DNA of 64,000 nt from Mycetocola_B reblochoni (lineage in GTDB: Bacteria > Actinomycetota > Actinomycetes > Actinomycetales > Microbacteriaceae): positions 248,001 to 312,000 of the forward strand of contig NZ_RCUW01000001.1 of NCBI RefSeq assembly GCF_003667525.1. Reading direction: 5' to 3'. Shown piece by piece: positions 1 to 7,918 of this stretch (position 1 is the stretch's first letter; each line of letters starts with the position of its first letter). The notes beneath the pieces are model-generated. The model searched no databases. It saw only the letters and a list, made by a program, of their open reading frames with translations, and was not told the DNA's origin. The position numbers and the translations under genes were made by a program.

Positions 1-659
1 GCGAGGACCGGCGTCAGGCGGCCGACCAGCTCGTCGAAGGCGCCCTGTGCGGACCAGGGGGTCATGTGCGGCAGCAGCGCGGACGGGTCGATCGAGAGCA
101 CCTCGACGTCGTCGCGGGAGGCGAGGACGCGCAGCCGCTCCAGCTCGACACCCGCCGCGATGTCGCCGGCGACGGGCGGCGAGAGCAGTCGCAGTCCGGC
201 CCGCATGTCGTGCGCGTGGATGCTCTGGACCAGGTCCGTGACCGCGTCGGCCTCGTCGGAGTCCACCAGGGAGGAGGCGGCGTGCCGGATGCTGCGCCGT
301 AGCGCGGGGACGGCCAGCGCGGGCACGACGGGCCCGAGCTGCCCGCCGACGGCGAGCGCCGCGCGGGCGACCCCCGTCAGGGTGCTCGGGGCCGTACGCG
401 CAGCCCTGCTGACCCCGTAGCCGGCGACCATCCTGACCTCGGGGCTGAGCACGTCGTCGGCGAGGATACGGACGAACGCGCCCGCGTCCGGGTCGGTGAC
501 CAGCTGGCCGAGCACGGTCGCGAGCTGCTCGGACGCGCTCTGGGAGGAGAGCTGTCCCTCGGCCGCGGCCGCCTGCTCCGTCCACCGCGCGACCCGGACG
601 AAACTCTGCTCCGTGAGGAGGGCGTAGTTCTGCGCAGTGAAGTCGGACGGGTGCACCAT
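1..659 (-). CDS. PutA-like proline dehydrogenase, N-terminal part (cut by window edge)
   Basis: The minus strand is open from an ATG at 659 to the window edge, giving about 219 residues with typical high-GC codon use. It begins MVHPSDFTAQ and later shows LGPVVPALAVPALRRSIRH, LRVLASRDDVEVLSIDPSAL and LPHMTPWSAQGAFDELV. That order matches the N-terminal arm of actinobacterial proline dehydrogenase / PutA proteins, where a conserved segment on separate gene copies of a lipid-like helix precedes the phrase 'segment, position, VSIK/SIDP, PH.PW'. PutA oxidises proline to pyrroline-5-carboxylate with FAD and, when bifunctional, on to glutamate. The catalytic barrel lies outside the window, so neither bifunctionality nor activity can be judged. 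Family assignment rests on motif memory and is moderate. Confidence 0.55.
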   Translation of the reverse strand, partial: MVHPSDFTAQNYALLTEQSFVRVARWTEQAAAAEGQLSSQSASEQLATVLGQLVTDPDAGAFVRILADDVLSPEVRMVAGYGVSRAARTAPSTLTGVARAALAVGGQLGPVVPALAVPALRRSIRHAASSLVDSDEADAVTDLVQSIHAHDMRAGLRLLSPPVAGDIAAGVELERLRVLASRDDVEVLSIDPSALLPHMTPWSAQGAFDELVGRLTPVL

Positions 660-754
660 GTACCGAGCCTATGCCCGGCGGGAGGCCCCGGAACGCTGCA
701 ACCCCGAGAGGGGACGGATCCCAGCAGTGAATTCGCTGTGCAGGGTCCGCGCCC

Positions 755-1783
755 TCATCGTCGGACGTGGTCGGGGACCTCGAGGCGGGGCCCGTGGCGC
801 TCCGCCGTGATGCCGGCCGCACCGATGAGCCTGAGCACCCGCTGACGCTGTCCCTCCCACGGCCGCAGCAGCTCGAGCATGCGTTGGTCGTCCACCGGCT
901 CGCCGAGGAACGCCGTCCCGACGCTCCGACACAGGTGGAAGTCGCCGACGCTGACGACGTCGGGGGCTCCGTGGCTGCGCGCGAGCGCCTCGGCGATGGT
1001 CCACGGCCCGATCCCCGGGATGCTCAGCAGCCGCTCGGCTGCGTCCTCCGGGCTGTCGCGACCCAGCCGCGCGATCGCCCCCGCGCGCGCGGCCACACGA
1101 CGCACGATCTGTGCGCGACGGTCGTCGACCCCGGCGGTGTGCCAGTCCCACGGGGTCACCGACAGCCAGCCCGCCGCGTCGGGCGGCGCGATGAGCGTGC
1201 GCCCGCCGGGGGTGGGCAGCGGGGAGCCGTAGCGGCGGAGCAGCCAGCGCCAGGCGAACCAGGCCTGAGCCGTCGTGACCTTCTGCTCGAGGATGGCGGG
1301 CACGAGCATCTGGAGCAGATCGCCCCCCGCTGACAGTCTCAGCCCCGGATTCGCCGCGCGAATCCGGCCGAGCGCCGGCACCGAGGTGAGGTCGAGGCCC
1401 GACCAGTCGTCGTCCTCGCCGATGAGAAGCGGGACCGCGTCGAGCGATTCCCCCGCACCGGGGCCCCACGCCCGTGCGACGACGCGGTCGCCCGCATGCG
1501 CGAGGGCGAGCAGCGACGGCCCGGCCTCCTCCCTCCTGGCCATCCACACGCGCCCGGCGGGATCGATGCGGAACGCCGGATCGCCCGTTCCCCTGCGACG
1601 GGGGATGAGCACGGCGCGCAGGGCGAGGGGGCGATCGAGCGGAACGATGCGGACGGCCGGGTCACCGAGCGGCACGGGATCCGCAGCGGCGGTCCGCCCC
1701 TCCGCCCCTCCCGTCAGGCGTGGTCGCTGAGCGGCACTGCGGCGTCGCCGCGAGTCCTGCTGCCACTCCCCCGCACCTGTCAT
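755..1783 (-). CDS. AlkA-like DNA-3-methyladenine glycosylase 2 (HhH-GPD family)
   Basis: Predicted 342-residue base-excision repair glycosylase that removes alkylated purines from DNA. The C-terminal half carries the HhH-GPD fold: a conserved helix ILEQKVTTAQAWFAW, the helix-hairpin-helix LLSIPGIGPWTIAEALA, and the following VVSVGDFHL segment whose Asp is in the position of the catalytic aspartate. The C-terminal FeS cysteines of the Nth/MutY branch are absent, as in AlkA. I start at the ATG at 1783, which has a GGGGAC stretch just upstream; a GTG at 1813 in the same frame is possible but has no ribosome site. The N-terminal 130 residues are less conserved, as usual for AlkA. It is followed by the thioesterase gene on the same strand with a 63-nt gap. 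Confidence 0.8.
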   Translation of the reverse strand: MTGAGEWQQDSRRRRSAAQRPRLTGGAEGRTAAADPVPLGDPAVRIVPLDRPLALRAVLIPRRRGTGDPAFRIDPAGRVWMARREEAGPSLLALAHAGDRVVARAWGPGAGESLDAVPLLIGEDDDWSGLDLTSVPALGRIRAANPGLRLSAGGDLLQMLVPAILEQKVTTAQAWFAWRWLLRRYGSPLPTPGGRTLIAPPDAAGWLSVTPWDWHTAGVDDRRAQIVRRVAARAGAIARLGRDSPEDAAERLLSIPGIGPWTIAEALARSHGAPDVVSVGDFHLCRSVGTAFLGEPVDDQRMLELLRPWEGQRQRVLRLIGAAGITAERHGPRLEVPDHVRR

Positions 1784-1846
1784 CGTCCCCAGCCTAGGCG
1801 GCACCACCGTCACCGCCGCGGCGCGGGCACGCCGAGCGATGTCCGC

Positions 1847-2410
1847 TCACGGCCAGGTGCTCGGGGCCGGAGCCTTCGTCCCCGGCAGCGCCGCCGCAGC
1901 CGCCCACTCGGCGACCCAGTCGGGCAGGGGCGGCAGCTCGTCGAAGCCGACGCCGACCGCCTCCCTGAGCTCCGCGATCGGCACGGGACCGCTCCCCGCG
2001 GACAGGAACCGGGCGCGGATGAGCGCCCGCGTGTAGATCTCGCCGTCGACGACGACCCGCTGTTCCACGATCGCGGCCTTCTCGTCGAAGCCGACGATGC
2101 GCGTCTCGACGTCGAAGACCGACCACAGCTCGAGCGACCGGCGGAAACTCACCGTCTCGGACACGACCACCGGGTACCACCCGCGCGCCCTGATCGGCTC
2201 CCACAGTCCGGCACGGATCATCTGGTCGTACCGGCCGAGGTCGAAGATCGACAGGTACACGCCGTTGTTCATGTGCCCGATGAGGTCGATGTCGGTCGGG
2301 AGCGTGCGCAGGCGGAGCCTGCTCACCTCGGTCGGGGCCACCGTGTCGCCGCGACGACGACGCCGGCGCGCACGCCAGATGACCAGGATCGTACGGAAGA
2401 ACAGGTGCAT
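1847..2410 (-). CDS. Acyl-CoA thioesterase-like hotdog protein
   Basis: 187-residue protein with the 4-hydroxybenzoyl-CoA thioesterase type of hotdog fold. Near the N-terminus it has PTDIDLIGHMNNGVYLSIFD, the typical D-x-x-G-H-x-N-N motif that positions the catalytic acid and substrate, followed by the long hotdog helix and a strand set ending in YTRALIRARFL. The first 20 residues are hydrophobic then strongly basic (RRRRRR), suggesting membrane association. I chose ATG 2410 because GAGGG lies six bases upstream and the hotdog domain begins soon after; the open frame runs further to 2509 without support. The substrate is unknown. It probably cleaves an acyl-CoA or acyl-carrier thioester, and nothing nearby fixes the pathway. 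Confidence 0.75.
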   Translation of the reverse strand: MHLFFRTILVIWRARRRRRRGDTVAPTEVSRLRLRTLPTDIDLIGHMNNGVYLSIFDLGRYDQMIRAGLWEPIRARGWYPVVVSETVSFRRSLELWSVFDVETRIVGFDEKAAIVEQRVVVDGEIYTRALIRARFLSAGSGPVPIAELREAVGVGFDELPPLPDWVAEWAAAAALPGTKAPAPSTWP

Positions 2411-2612
2411 CGTCGCCCTCTCAGCGTGCTGCGCCGCGACCACGGCGCCAGGAGGCGAGCGTATCCGGCGGGCGGAGGGCGGAGGGCGCGGCTTGTCCCT
2501 GCCCGCCAAGCGAGCGGGGCGGACGGCGCGCGCGGCTTGTCGGCCGCGCTCAGTCGAGGGGGGTCAGCCGCTCGCCGGTGCCCGTCGAGAAGCCGATGTC
2601 ACCCATGTTCCG

Positions 2613-2689
2613 GCCCGCACGCCGCACCCTGCACGCCGCACTCCGCACTCCGCACTCCGCACTCCGCACTCCGCACTCCGCACTCCGCA
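2613..2689. repeat. Heptanucleotide tandem array, 7 perfect CTCCGCA units plus 4 degenerate ones
   Basis: Seven exact head-to-tail copies of CTCCGCA run from 2641 to 2689. They are preceded without break by four variant heptamers (GCCCGCA, CGCCGCA, CCCTGCA, CGCCGCA) from 2613. The array ends two bases from the TAG stop codon of the VOC gene on the minus strand and lies about 200 bp upstream of the thioesterase start. Because the unit is not a multiple of three it cannot be a coding repeat in a fixed frame. A perfect array beside decayed copies is what slipped-strand expansion leaves. Confidence 0.95.
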
Positions 2690-2691
2690 CG

Positions 2692-3096
2692 CTATGGTCG
2701 GGCCCGGCCCTCGCCGGCGAACTCGACGACGACGATCTCGTTCCCGTCCGGGTCGTCGACGTGGGCGTACCGCTGACCGCCGGGGTCGCCCGTCACGGGG
2801 ACGCGCAGCGGGTGCCCGCCCCTGTCCAGCGAGTCGACGACCCCGTCGAGGCTGTCGACGTAGAGCACCAGCGCGGGAGCGCTCCCGGTCGCCGCCCCCG
2901 GCCGGGCGCCGGCCGCCTCGGCGGGAAACAGCCACAACCCTGGGTCCTCCACGCCACCGGCCCCGACGTGGGTGAGCCGGAATCCGTCCAGGTCGTCGTC
3001 GACGACGGAGTGCAGGTCGAAGTGGCGCCGGTAGAAGTCGAGGGAGCGGTCGATGTCGTCGCTGAGCAGAACGATCCGACCGAGACGAGTACCCAT
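2692..3096 (-). CDS. VOC-family (glyoxalase/bleomycin-resistance fold) protein
   Basis: 134-residue single-domain vicinal-oxygen-chelate protein. It shows the two babbb modules: IVLLSDDIDRSLDFYRRHF at the start and APALVLYVDSLDGVVDSL, then a closing HVDDPDGNEIVVVEF that matches the conserved C-terminal D-P-x-G-N-x-x-x-x-x-E metal-ligand strand. Length is right for a half-glyoxalase that works as a dimer. The substrate cannot be predicted: relatives isomerise, cleave C-C bonds or bind antibiotics. The start codon at 3096 follows the intergenic gap to the SDR operon. The stop codon abuts the heptamer array. Confidence 0.8.
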   Translation of the reverse strand: MGTRLGRIVLLSDDIDRSLDFYRRHFDLHSVVDDDLDGFRLTHVGAGGVEDPGLWLFPAEAAGARPGAATGSAPALVLYVDSLDGVVDSLDRGGHPLRVPVTGDPGGQRYAHVDDPDGNEIVVVEFAGEGRARP

Positions 3097-3143
3097 GGCC
3101 CGACCCTAGCGACCCCCGGCCTGGCCCGCCACGACGCCGGGCC

Positions 3144-3992
3144 TCAGAGGAAGATGTCCGGGAACAGCTCCGACTCGTCGACGCCCGGCGAGTACCCCGA
3201 CAGATCGGTGACACCGTGCTCGGCGAGGACGTCCTCGACGATGAGGGAACGGCCGTTGTACCGCCCGCCGGCGTCGGCGAGGACGAGAGCGGCCGCGTCG
3301 GCGTAGATCTCCGGCGTCCTGCTGCGGCGCATCAGCTCCTCGCCGCCGAGGACGTTCGCCACCGCCGCCGTCCGGATGGTGGTCCGGGGCCAGAGCGTGC
3401 AGGCCGTGAGACCCCTGTCGGCGAACTCCGCGCCCAGCCCGAGCGTGACCAGGGTCATGCCGAACTTCGCCGTCGTGTAGGCGGGGTGGGCGCCCAGCCA
3501 GCGCGGGTCGAGCGAGACGGGCGGGGCCAGCGAGAGCACGACCGGCGAGGCCGAGCGCAGCAGAGCGGGCATGGCCGCCCTGCTCAGCTGGTAGCTGCCC
3601 CGCACGTTGACGTCCTGCATGAGGTCATAGCTCTTCGACGGCAGCTCCAGGCTGCCGCGCAGGTCGATGACGCTCGCGTTGTTGACGACCACGTCGATCC
3701 CGCCGAAACCGTCCACGGCCGCCGACACGGCACGCTCCACCGCCTCGTCGTCCCTGACGTCGCCGACGACCCCGACGGCGCGGCCGCCCGCCGCCTCGAT
3801 CTCGGCAACGGCCGTGTGGATCGTGCCCGGAAGTCGCGGGTGGGGGACGTCGGTCTTCGCCAGCAGGACGATGTTCGCCCCCTGCCGGGCCGCGGCGAGC
3901 GCGATGGCCAGGCCGATGCCCCTCGACCCGCCGGACATGAGGACCGTCCGACCGGCCAGCGCCCGCTCGGTGCGCGGCGACGCGGCGCTCAC
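3144..3992 (-). CDS. HSDL2-like short-chain dehydrogenase
   Basis: 282-residue SDR. The Rossmann motif is MSGGSRGIGLAIALAAARQG, followed by a long insert LLAKTDVPHPRLPGTI that is characteristic of the hydroxysteroid-dehydrogenase-like 2 group. NNAS is the adenine-pocket motif, and YTTAKFGM holds the catalytic Tyr-x-x-x-Lys. The usual catalytic Ser lies in VVLSLAPP. HSDL2-type proteins act in peroxisomal or bacterial fatty-acid-related metabolism; the exact substrate is unknown. It starts at ATG 3992, overlapping the enoyl-CoA hydratase stop by four bases (ATGA), so the two are translationally coupled. It is the last gene of a three-gene unit that reads HSD10-like, hydratase, HSDL2-like. Confidence 0.8.
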   Translation of the reverse strand: MSAASPRTERALAGRTVLMSGGSRGIGLAIALAAARQGANIVLLAKTDVPHPRLPGTIHTAVAEIEAAGGRAVGVVGDVRDDEAVERAVSAAVDGFGGIDVVVNNASVIDLRGSLELPSKSYDLMQDVNVRGSYQLSRAAMPALLRSASPVVLSLAPPVSLDPRWLGAHPAYTTAKFGMTLVTLGLGAEFADRGLTACTLWPRTTIRTAAVANVLGGEELMRRSRTPEIYADAAALVLADAGGRYNGRSLIVEDVLAEHGVTDLSGYSPGVDESELFPDIFL

Positions 3993-4756
3993 CGCCTGCT
4001 CCCCTCGACGAACGCCGCGATCCGGGTGGACGCGTCCTCCGTGTCGAAGGCCGCGCCGATGGTGGCGGCCTCGTCGTCGAGTGCCGCGGCGAACGAGCGG
4101 GACCGGTCAGCGCGGAGCAGTCGTCTGGCCTGACCGTAGGCGGCCGACGGCCCCGAGGCCCAACTCGCCGCGATCGCGTCCGCGCGGGCAGCCAGATCCT
4201 CGGGGTCGACCACCTCGCCGACGAGCCCCCACTCGAGGGCCGTGCGGGCGTCGAGCCGGATGTCGCCGAGCAGCAGTTGCAGCGCCCTGCGCGTGCCCAC
4301 CGCCTCGGGCAGGAGCGTGCTGACGCCGCAGTCCGGCGTGAGGCCGATGTTGGCGTACCTGCTCTGGAAGCTCGCCCCCGTGCTCGCCACGACGATGTCC
4401 GCCGTCAGCATGACGCCGAGCCCTCCCCCGGCGACGGCACCCTGGACGGCCGCGACGATGGGGACGGCCCCGCCCCTGAGCGCGCGCATTCCGTGGTGGA
4501 TGGTGTCGGCGAGCTGCCGGATCGCGGCCCCGTCGGTGCCGCCGGCGGCCATCGCCCCCACGTCGCCGCCCGCGCAGAACGCGGGCCCTGCGGCGTCGAG
4601 GACGACCGCGCGCACATCGGCTCTGCCGGTGACCTCCTCGGCGACGTCCCGCCAGCGGCCCGCGGCCGCGGCGTCGATGGCGTTGAGGCGGTCGGGCCGG
4701 TTCAGGGTCACCCTGGCCACGCCGTCCGACACGGACAGCAGGATGGGCTCGGTCAT
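3989..4756 (-). CDS. Enoyl-CoA hydratase/isomerase family protein
   Basis: 255-residue crotonase-fold protein. Visible signatures are VARVTLNRPDRLNAID near the N-terminus, the first oxyanion-hole segment PAFCAGGDVGAMA, and the second one PIVAAVQGAVAGGGLGVMLT with its Gly-Gly. The position that carries the first hydratase Glu reads A/G-rich here, and the later part has ANIGLTPDCGVSTLLPEAVG. It therefore may be an isomerase or another crotonase rather than a classical hydratase. The open frame continues upstream to 5464, but the ATG at 4756 has an excellent AAAGGAG ribosome site and begins at the usual crotonase N-terminus, so the extension is rejected. It probably acts with the two flanking SDRs on an acyl-CoA intermediate. 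Confidence 0.85.
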   Translation of the reverse strand: MTEPILLSVSDGVARVTLNRPDRLNAIDAAAAGRWRDVAEEVTGRADVRAVVLDAAGPAFCAGGDVGAMAAGGTDGAAIRQLADTIHHGMRALRGGAVPIVAAVQGAVAGGGLGVMLTADIVVASTGASFQSRYANIGLTPDCGVSTLLPEAVGTRRALQLLLGDIRLDARTALEWGLVGEVVDPEDLAARADAIAASWASGPSAAYGQARRLLRADRSRSFAAALDDEAATIGAAFDTEDASTRIAAFVEGSRR

Positions 4757-4788
4757 CGTGTGCTCCTTTGCACTCGGGCGGTCGCGGC

Positions 4789-5550
4789 TCAGCGCGGCGC
4801 CATGCGGATCCCGCCGTCGAGTCGGATGACCTCGGCGTTGAGGTAGGGGGTGCGGACGATCGTGGCGACCAGGTCCGCGTACTCGTCCGCACGGCCGAGC
4901 CGCGGGGGGAACGGCACCTGACCGCCGAGCGAGTCGCGCACGGCCTCCGGCATCGCCGAGCTCAGCGGCGTCTGGAAGACCCCGGGAGAGATCGTCATCA
5001 CGCGGACACCGCTGCGCGCCAGCTCGCGCGCCAGCGGCAGCGTCATGGCCTGCACGCCGCCCTTGCTGGCCGAGTAGGCGACCTGGCCGATCTGACCCTC
5101 GACGGCGGCGATCGACGCGGTCATCACGATGACGCCCCGCTCTCCGCCCTCCGGCTCCGTGGCGGCGATCGCCTCGGCCGCGGCCCGCACCGTGTGGAAC
5201 GTCCCGGTGAGGTTGACGGCGAGGGTGCGCGCGAACAGGCCTGCGTCGTGCGGCTCGTCGCGACCGAGCAGCTTCGCGGCGGGGGCGATGCCCGCGCAGC
5301 ACACCGCGAGCCGGAGCGGCGCCAGGGAACCGGCGGCCTCGACGGCCAGGGCAGGCTGATCCGGGTCGGTCACGTCGACCTCGACGAACCGCACCGCGTC
5401 CCCGAGGGCGTCGGCGACCTCGCCGCCGCCCGAGCCGGGGAGGTCGGCGATGACCACGGCCCACCCCTCGGCGGCCAGTCGGGTCGCCGTCGCCCTGCCC
5501 AGTCCGGACGCCCCGCCCGTGATGACCGCTGATCGTCGCGGGGCGGTCAC
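4789..5550 (-). CDS. HSD10-like SDR (type II 3-hydroxyacyl-CoA dehydrogenase)
   Basis: 253-residue SDR beginning SAVITGGASGLGRATATRLA. The sequence contains CCAGIAPAAKLLGR, the catalytic stretch MTASIAAVEGQIGQVAYSASK with Ser, Tyr and Lys, and the C-terminal TPYLNAEVIRLDGGIRM. The segments IAPAAK and the AAVEGQIGQ active-site context are characteristic of the HSD17B10 / short-chain 3-hydroxyacyl-CoA dehydrogenase group, which oxidises 3-hydroxyacyl-CoA with NAD. It is the first gene of a three-gene operon with an enoyl-CoA hydratase and an HSDL2-like SDR, spacing 32 nt. Together they look like two steps of a beta-oxidation-like route, for example for a branched or cyclic acyl-CoA. No acyl-CoA dehydrogenase or thiolase lies nearby. 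Confidence 0.8.
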   Translation of the reverse strand: MTAPRRSAVITGGASGLGRATATRLAAEGWAVVIADLPGSGGGEVADALGDAVRFVEVDVTDPDQPALAVEAAGSLAPLRLAVCCAGIAPAAKLLGRDEPHDAGLFARTLAVNLTGTFHTVRAAAEAIAATEPEGGERGVIVMTASIAAVEGQIGQVAYSASKGGVQAMTLPLARELARSGVRVMTISPGVFQTPLSSAMPEAVRDSLGGQVPFPPRLGRADEYADLVATIVRTPYLNAEVIRLDGGIRMAPR

Positions 5551-6034
5551 AGGACCACGCTCCCCCGACGGAGCCGGCCGGTCGTTCGCGGCGCTCGTCT
5601 GCGCATCACTGCATCCTCATCCCTGCGGCCGCCGACGACGTCGACCCGCCCCGGGGGCGGCACAGGCCGGGGCGATCACCACTAACGCTACGGGGGACCG
5701 GCGCCGGACGCGCCCCGGACGCGAGGGTCGTGGCCGGAAAACTGGTGACCCTCCCGTCACAACGCCCGGCACCGGCACCGCGGTCGACCGCCGGAGGGCG
5801 GCCGGTCCCGACGGAGGGACGTCCCGGCGGATCCGCGCGACCACGGCCGGGAGGGAGGGACGGGCGCCCCGGCGATGCCACGCGGGGACGGGCTGCACGC
5901 CGCCCTCCGACCGCACCGGTCACACCCGCCATGAACAACTCCGTTCCTCGCGGGTCAACCGTACCGGCCGCGCGCGCCGGACCGACAGCGTTGTCGTAAT
6001 GGCACGATGGGGGGGACCACCACCAAGGAGTCGG
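5551..6034. other. 484-bp intergenic region between divergent genes, nothing recognised
   Basis: This gap separates the minus-strand HSD10 operon from the plus-strand degenerate M23 gene, so it should contain both promoters. I see no convincing sigma-70 hexamer pair, RNA gene or operator. Open frames in it are GC-driven shadows with no recognisable protein content. The only firm element is the AAGGAG ribosome site at 6025-6030 that belongs to the gene starting at 6035. Confidence 0.6.
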
Positions 6035-6973
6035 ATGTCGGAACCCTCATCGCCCCTCGACCAGCACGCCGCCGCCCGGACCGGACGGGACGCCGCGCGG
6101 GAAGCGGACGCGCAGACCCCGCCGCCGAGCGCACCGGGTCGACGTGTGACGGCGGCGCTCCGGGTGCCGGCCCTCAAAGCGGGGGCGTGGCTCGTGCTCG
6201 TTTCGGTGGTGCTCCTGGTCGTCCCCGGCTGGGGCCCGGTGCTCGCCGTCCCCGCCGGGGTCGGGGCGGCACTGCTGCTCATCGCGGTCGTCGCCTCCTC
6301 CGCCTCTCCGACCGTTTCCGGTGCGGCCCCCGTGCTCCAGGCGCCCGTCCGCGGCGGCTGGGCGGTCCTGGCCAGCCCCTCCCCCTCGTCGACGACGAGC
6401 CGCACCGCTGACCTCGGCGCCGCCTTCGCCCTTGTCCTCGCCGGCGACCCCGAGCCGCGTCGCCGGCCGCGGCCGCTCTTCGGCAACCCCGAGTCCGGGC
6501 TGCTCGCCCCCGAGCGTTTCCCCGGCTTCGGCGAGCCAGTGCTGTCGATGGCCGACGGGGTCGTCGTGCGCGTCGTCGACGGCCGCCGCGACCACCGCAG
6601 CCGCTCACGCTGGGCCGCGCGGATCTGGCAGTACAGCGGCGAGGCGTTGCTGCGGCTGCTCGGACCGGTCTCGTCGACCCTCGGCAACCACGTCGTGGTC
6701 CGGCTCGACGACGGCAGCCACCTGCTCTACGGGCACCTCCGGCGCGGCAGCATCCAGGTCACGCCCGGCTCCCGCCTGGGCGCCGGGGCGGTCGTCGCCG
6801 GCTGCGGGGCGTCCGGGGCGTGCGCCGAGCCGCAGCTGCTCGTGCAGCGTCAGGACCGGGCGACCCCGCTCACCGCGACGGGACTGCCGTGGGCGATCGC
6901 GGGCGCCGCCGCCGACGGCGCCGACGGCCTGCCGACCGCGGGCGAGCGCTGGGTCGTCGCGGACGGCCGCTGA
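6035..6973 (+). CDS. Membrane-anchored M23-like protein with degenerate active site
   Basis: 312 residues. About 40 polar N-terminal residues are followed by two membrane helices (roughly 50-67 and 69-92) and an extracytoplasmic LytM/M23-type beta domain. It aligns over its full length with the M23 peptidase at 40301-41125: both have FPGFGEP/YPSFGQP, DHRSR, LGNHVV and the HLRRGS strand. The zinc ligands differ. Where the paralogue has His101 and Asp110, this protein has Ala125 and Val134. Where the paralogue has PHLHCQRQD, this one has PQLLVQRQD (residues 266-274). Only the His in YGHLRRGS (234) remains. It should be catalytically dead and may act as a binding or regulatory protein, as EnvC/NlpD-type LytM proteins do. 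Start ATG 6035 has AAGGAG five bases upstream. Confidence 0.75.
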   Translation: MSEPSSPLDQHAAARTGRDAAREADAQTPPPSAPGRRVTAALRVPALKAGAWLVLVSVVLLVVPGWGPVLAVPAGVGAALLLIAVVASSASPTVSGAAPVLQAPVRGGWAVLASPSPSSTTSRTADLGAAFALVLAGDPEPRRRPRPLFGNPESGLLAPERFPGFGEPVLSMADGVVVRVVDGRRDHRSRSRWAARIWQYSGEALLRLLGPVSSTLGNHVVVRLDDGSHLLYGHLRRGSIQVTPGSRLGAGAVVAGCGASGACAEPQLLVQRQDRATPLTATGLPWAIAGAAADGADGLPTAGERWVVADGR

Positions 6974-7012
6974 GCGGCGAAGCGCGCCGCGGGCGCTTCG
7001 TAGAATGGGACG

Positions 7013-7918
7013 GTGTCGCTGTCCAAGATCCTGCTCTACTACGCCTTCGCCCCGCTCGCCGACCCCGACGCCGTCCGGCTCTGGCAGCGCGAGCTGGCCG
7101 ACAGGCACGGGCTGCGCGGTCGCATCATCGTGTCGCCCCACGGGATCAACGGGACCGTCGGGGGCGAGATCTCCGCGGTCAAGCGTTACCTTCGCGGCAC
7201 GAGGGAGCACCGCGCCTTCCGCGACATGGACGTCAAGTGGTCGGACGGCTCCGGACTGGACGCCGACGGCGCCAGCCTCGACTTCCCCCGGCTCAGCGTC
7301 AAGGTCAGGGACGAGCTCGTCGCCTTCGGCGCACCGGACGAGCTCCAGGTCGACGGGAACGGCGTCGTCGGGGGCGGGACGCACCTCAGCCCGGAGGAAC
7401 TGACCTCGCTCGTGGCCGAGCGCGGCGACGAGGTCGTGTTCTTCGACGGGCGCAACGCGGTCGAGGCGGAGATCGGACGGTTCCGTGGCGCGATCGTCCC
7501 CCCGGTCGAGACGACGCGCGACTTCGTCGAGGCGCTCGACAGCGGTGCCTACGACCACCTGAAGGGGCGCCCCGTCGTGACCTACTGCACCGGAGGGGTC
7601 CGCTGCGAGGTCCTCAGCGGCCTGATGGCGCGCCGCGGCTTCGGCGAGGTCTACCAGCTCTCCGGCGGCATCGTCCGCTACGCCGAACGCTACGGCGACC
7701 GTGAGCTGTGGGAGGGGTCGCTGTACGTGTTCGACGGCCGCGGCTCGGTCAGCTACAGCGACTCCCCCGCACTGCTGGCGTCCTGCACGGACTGCGGCGA
7801 GCCGACCGGGACCCTGGCGAACTGCGCCGACCCGGAGTGCAGGACCCAGCTGCCCGTCTGCCCGGCGCACCCGGTCGTCCACTGCGCGCGCCACCGCCGG
7901 CCGGCCGTCGCCCGATGA
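7013..7918 (+). CDS. trhO: tRNA uridine(34) 5-hydroxylase TrhO (YceA/UPF0176 rhodanese family)
   Basis: 301-residue cytoplasmic enzyme expected to hydroxylate U34 of certain tRNAs (first step to 5-methoxy- or carboxymethoxyuridine) in an oxygen-dependent way. The N-terminal acylphosphatase-like domain contains GRIIVSPHGINGTVGG. The central rhodanese domain ends in VVTYCTGGVRCEVLS, with the catalytic-loop cysteine in CTGGVRCE. The C-terminal tail has a cysteine cluster CTDCGEP...NCADPECR...CPAHPVVHC typical of the family. The GTG start at 7013 gives MSLSKILLYYAF, the usual beginning. It overlaps the SulP gene by four bases, which suggests co-transcription only; no functional link is obvious. 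Confidence 0.9.
   Translation: MSLSKILLYYAFAPLADPDAVRLWQRELADRHGLRGRIIVSPHGINGTVGGEISAVKRYLRGTREHRAFRDMDVKWSDGSGLDADGASLDFPRLSVKVRDELVAFGAPDELQVDGNGVVGGGTHLSPEELTSLVAERGDEVVFFDGRNAVEAEIGRFRGAIVPPVETTRDFVEALDSGAYDHLKGRPVVTYCTGGVRCEVLSGLMARRGFGEVYQLSGGIVRYAERYGDRELWEGSLYVFDGRGSVSYSDSPALLASCTDCGEPTGTLANCADPECRTQLPVCPAHPVVHCARHRRPAVAR

Noticed and set aside
2613..2689. Possible CRISPR-like array
   Set aside because: Units are 7 bp with no spacers, and no cas genes are present, so it is a simple tandem repeat.
3989..5464. 491-codon frame joining upstream sequence to the enoyl-CoA hydratase
   Set aside because: The upstream part is a shadow of the HSD10-like gene. The ATG at 4756 has an excellent ribosome site and the crotonase domain starts there.
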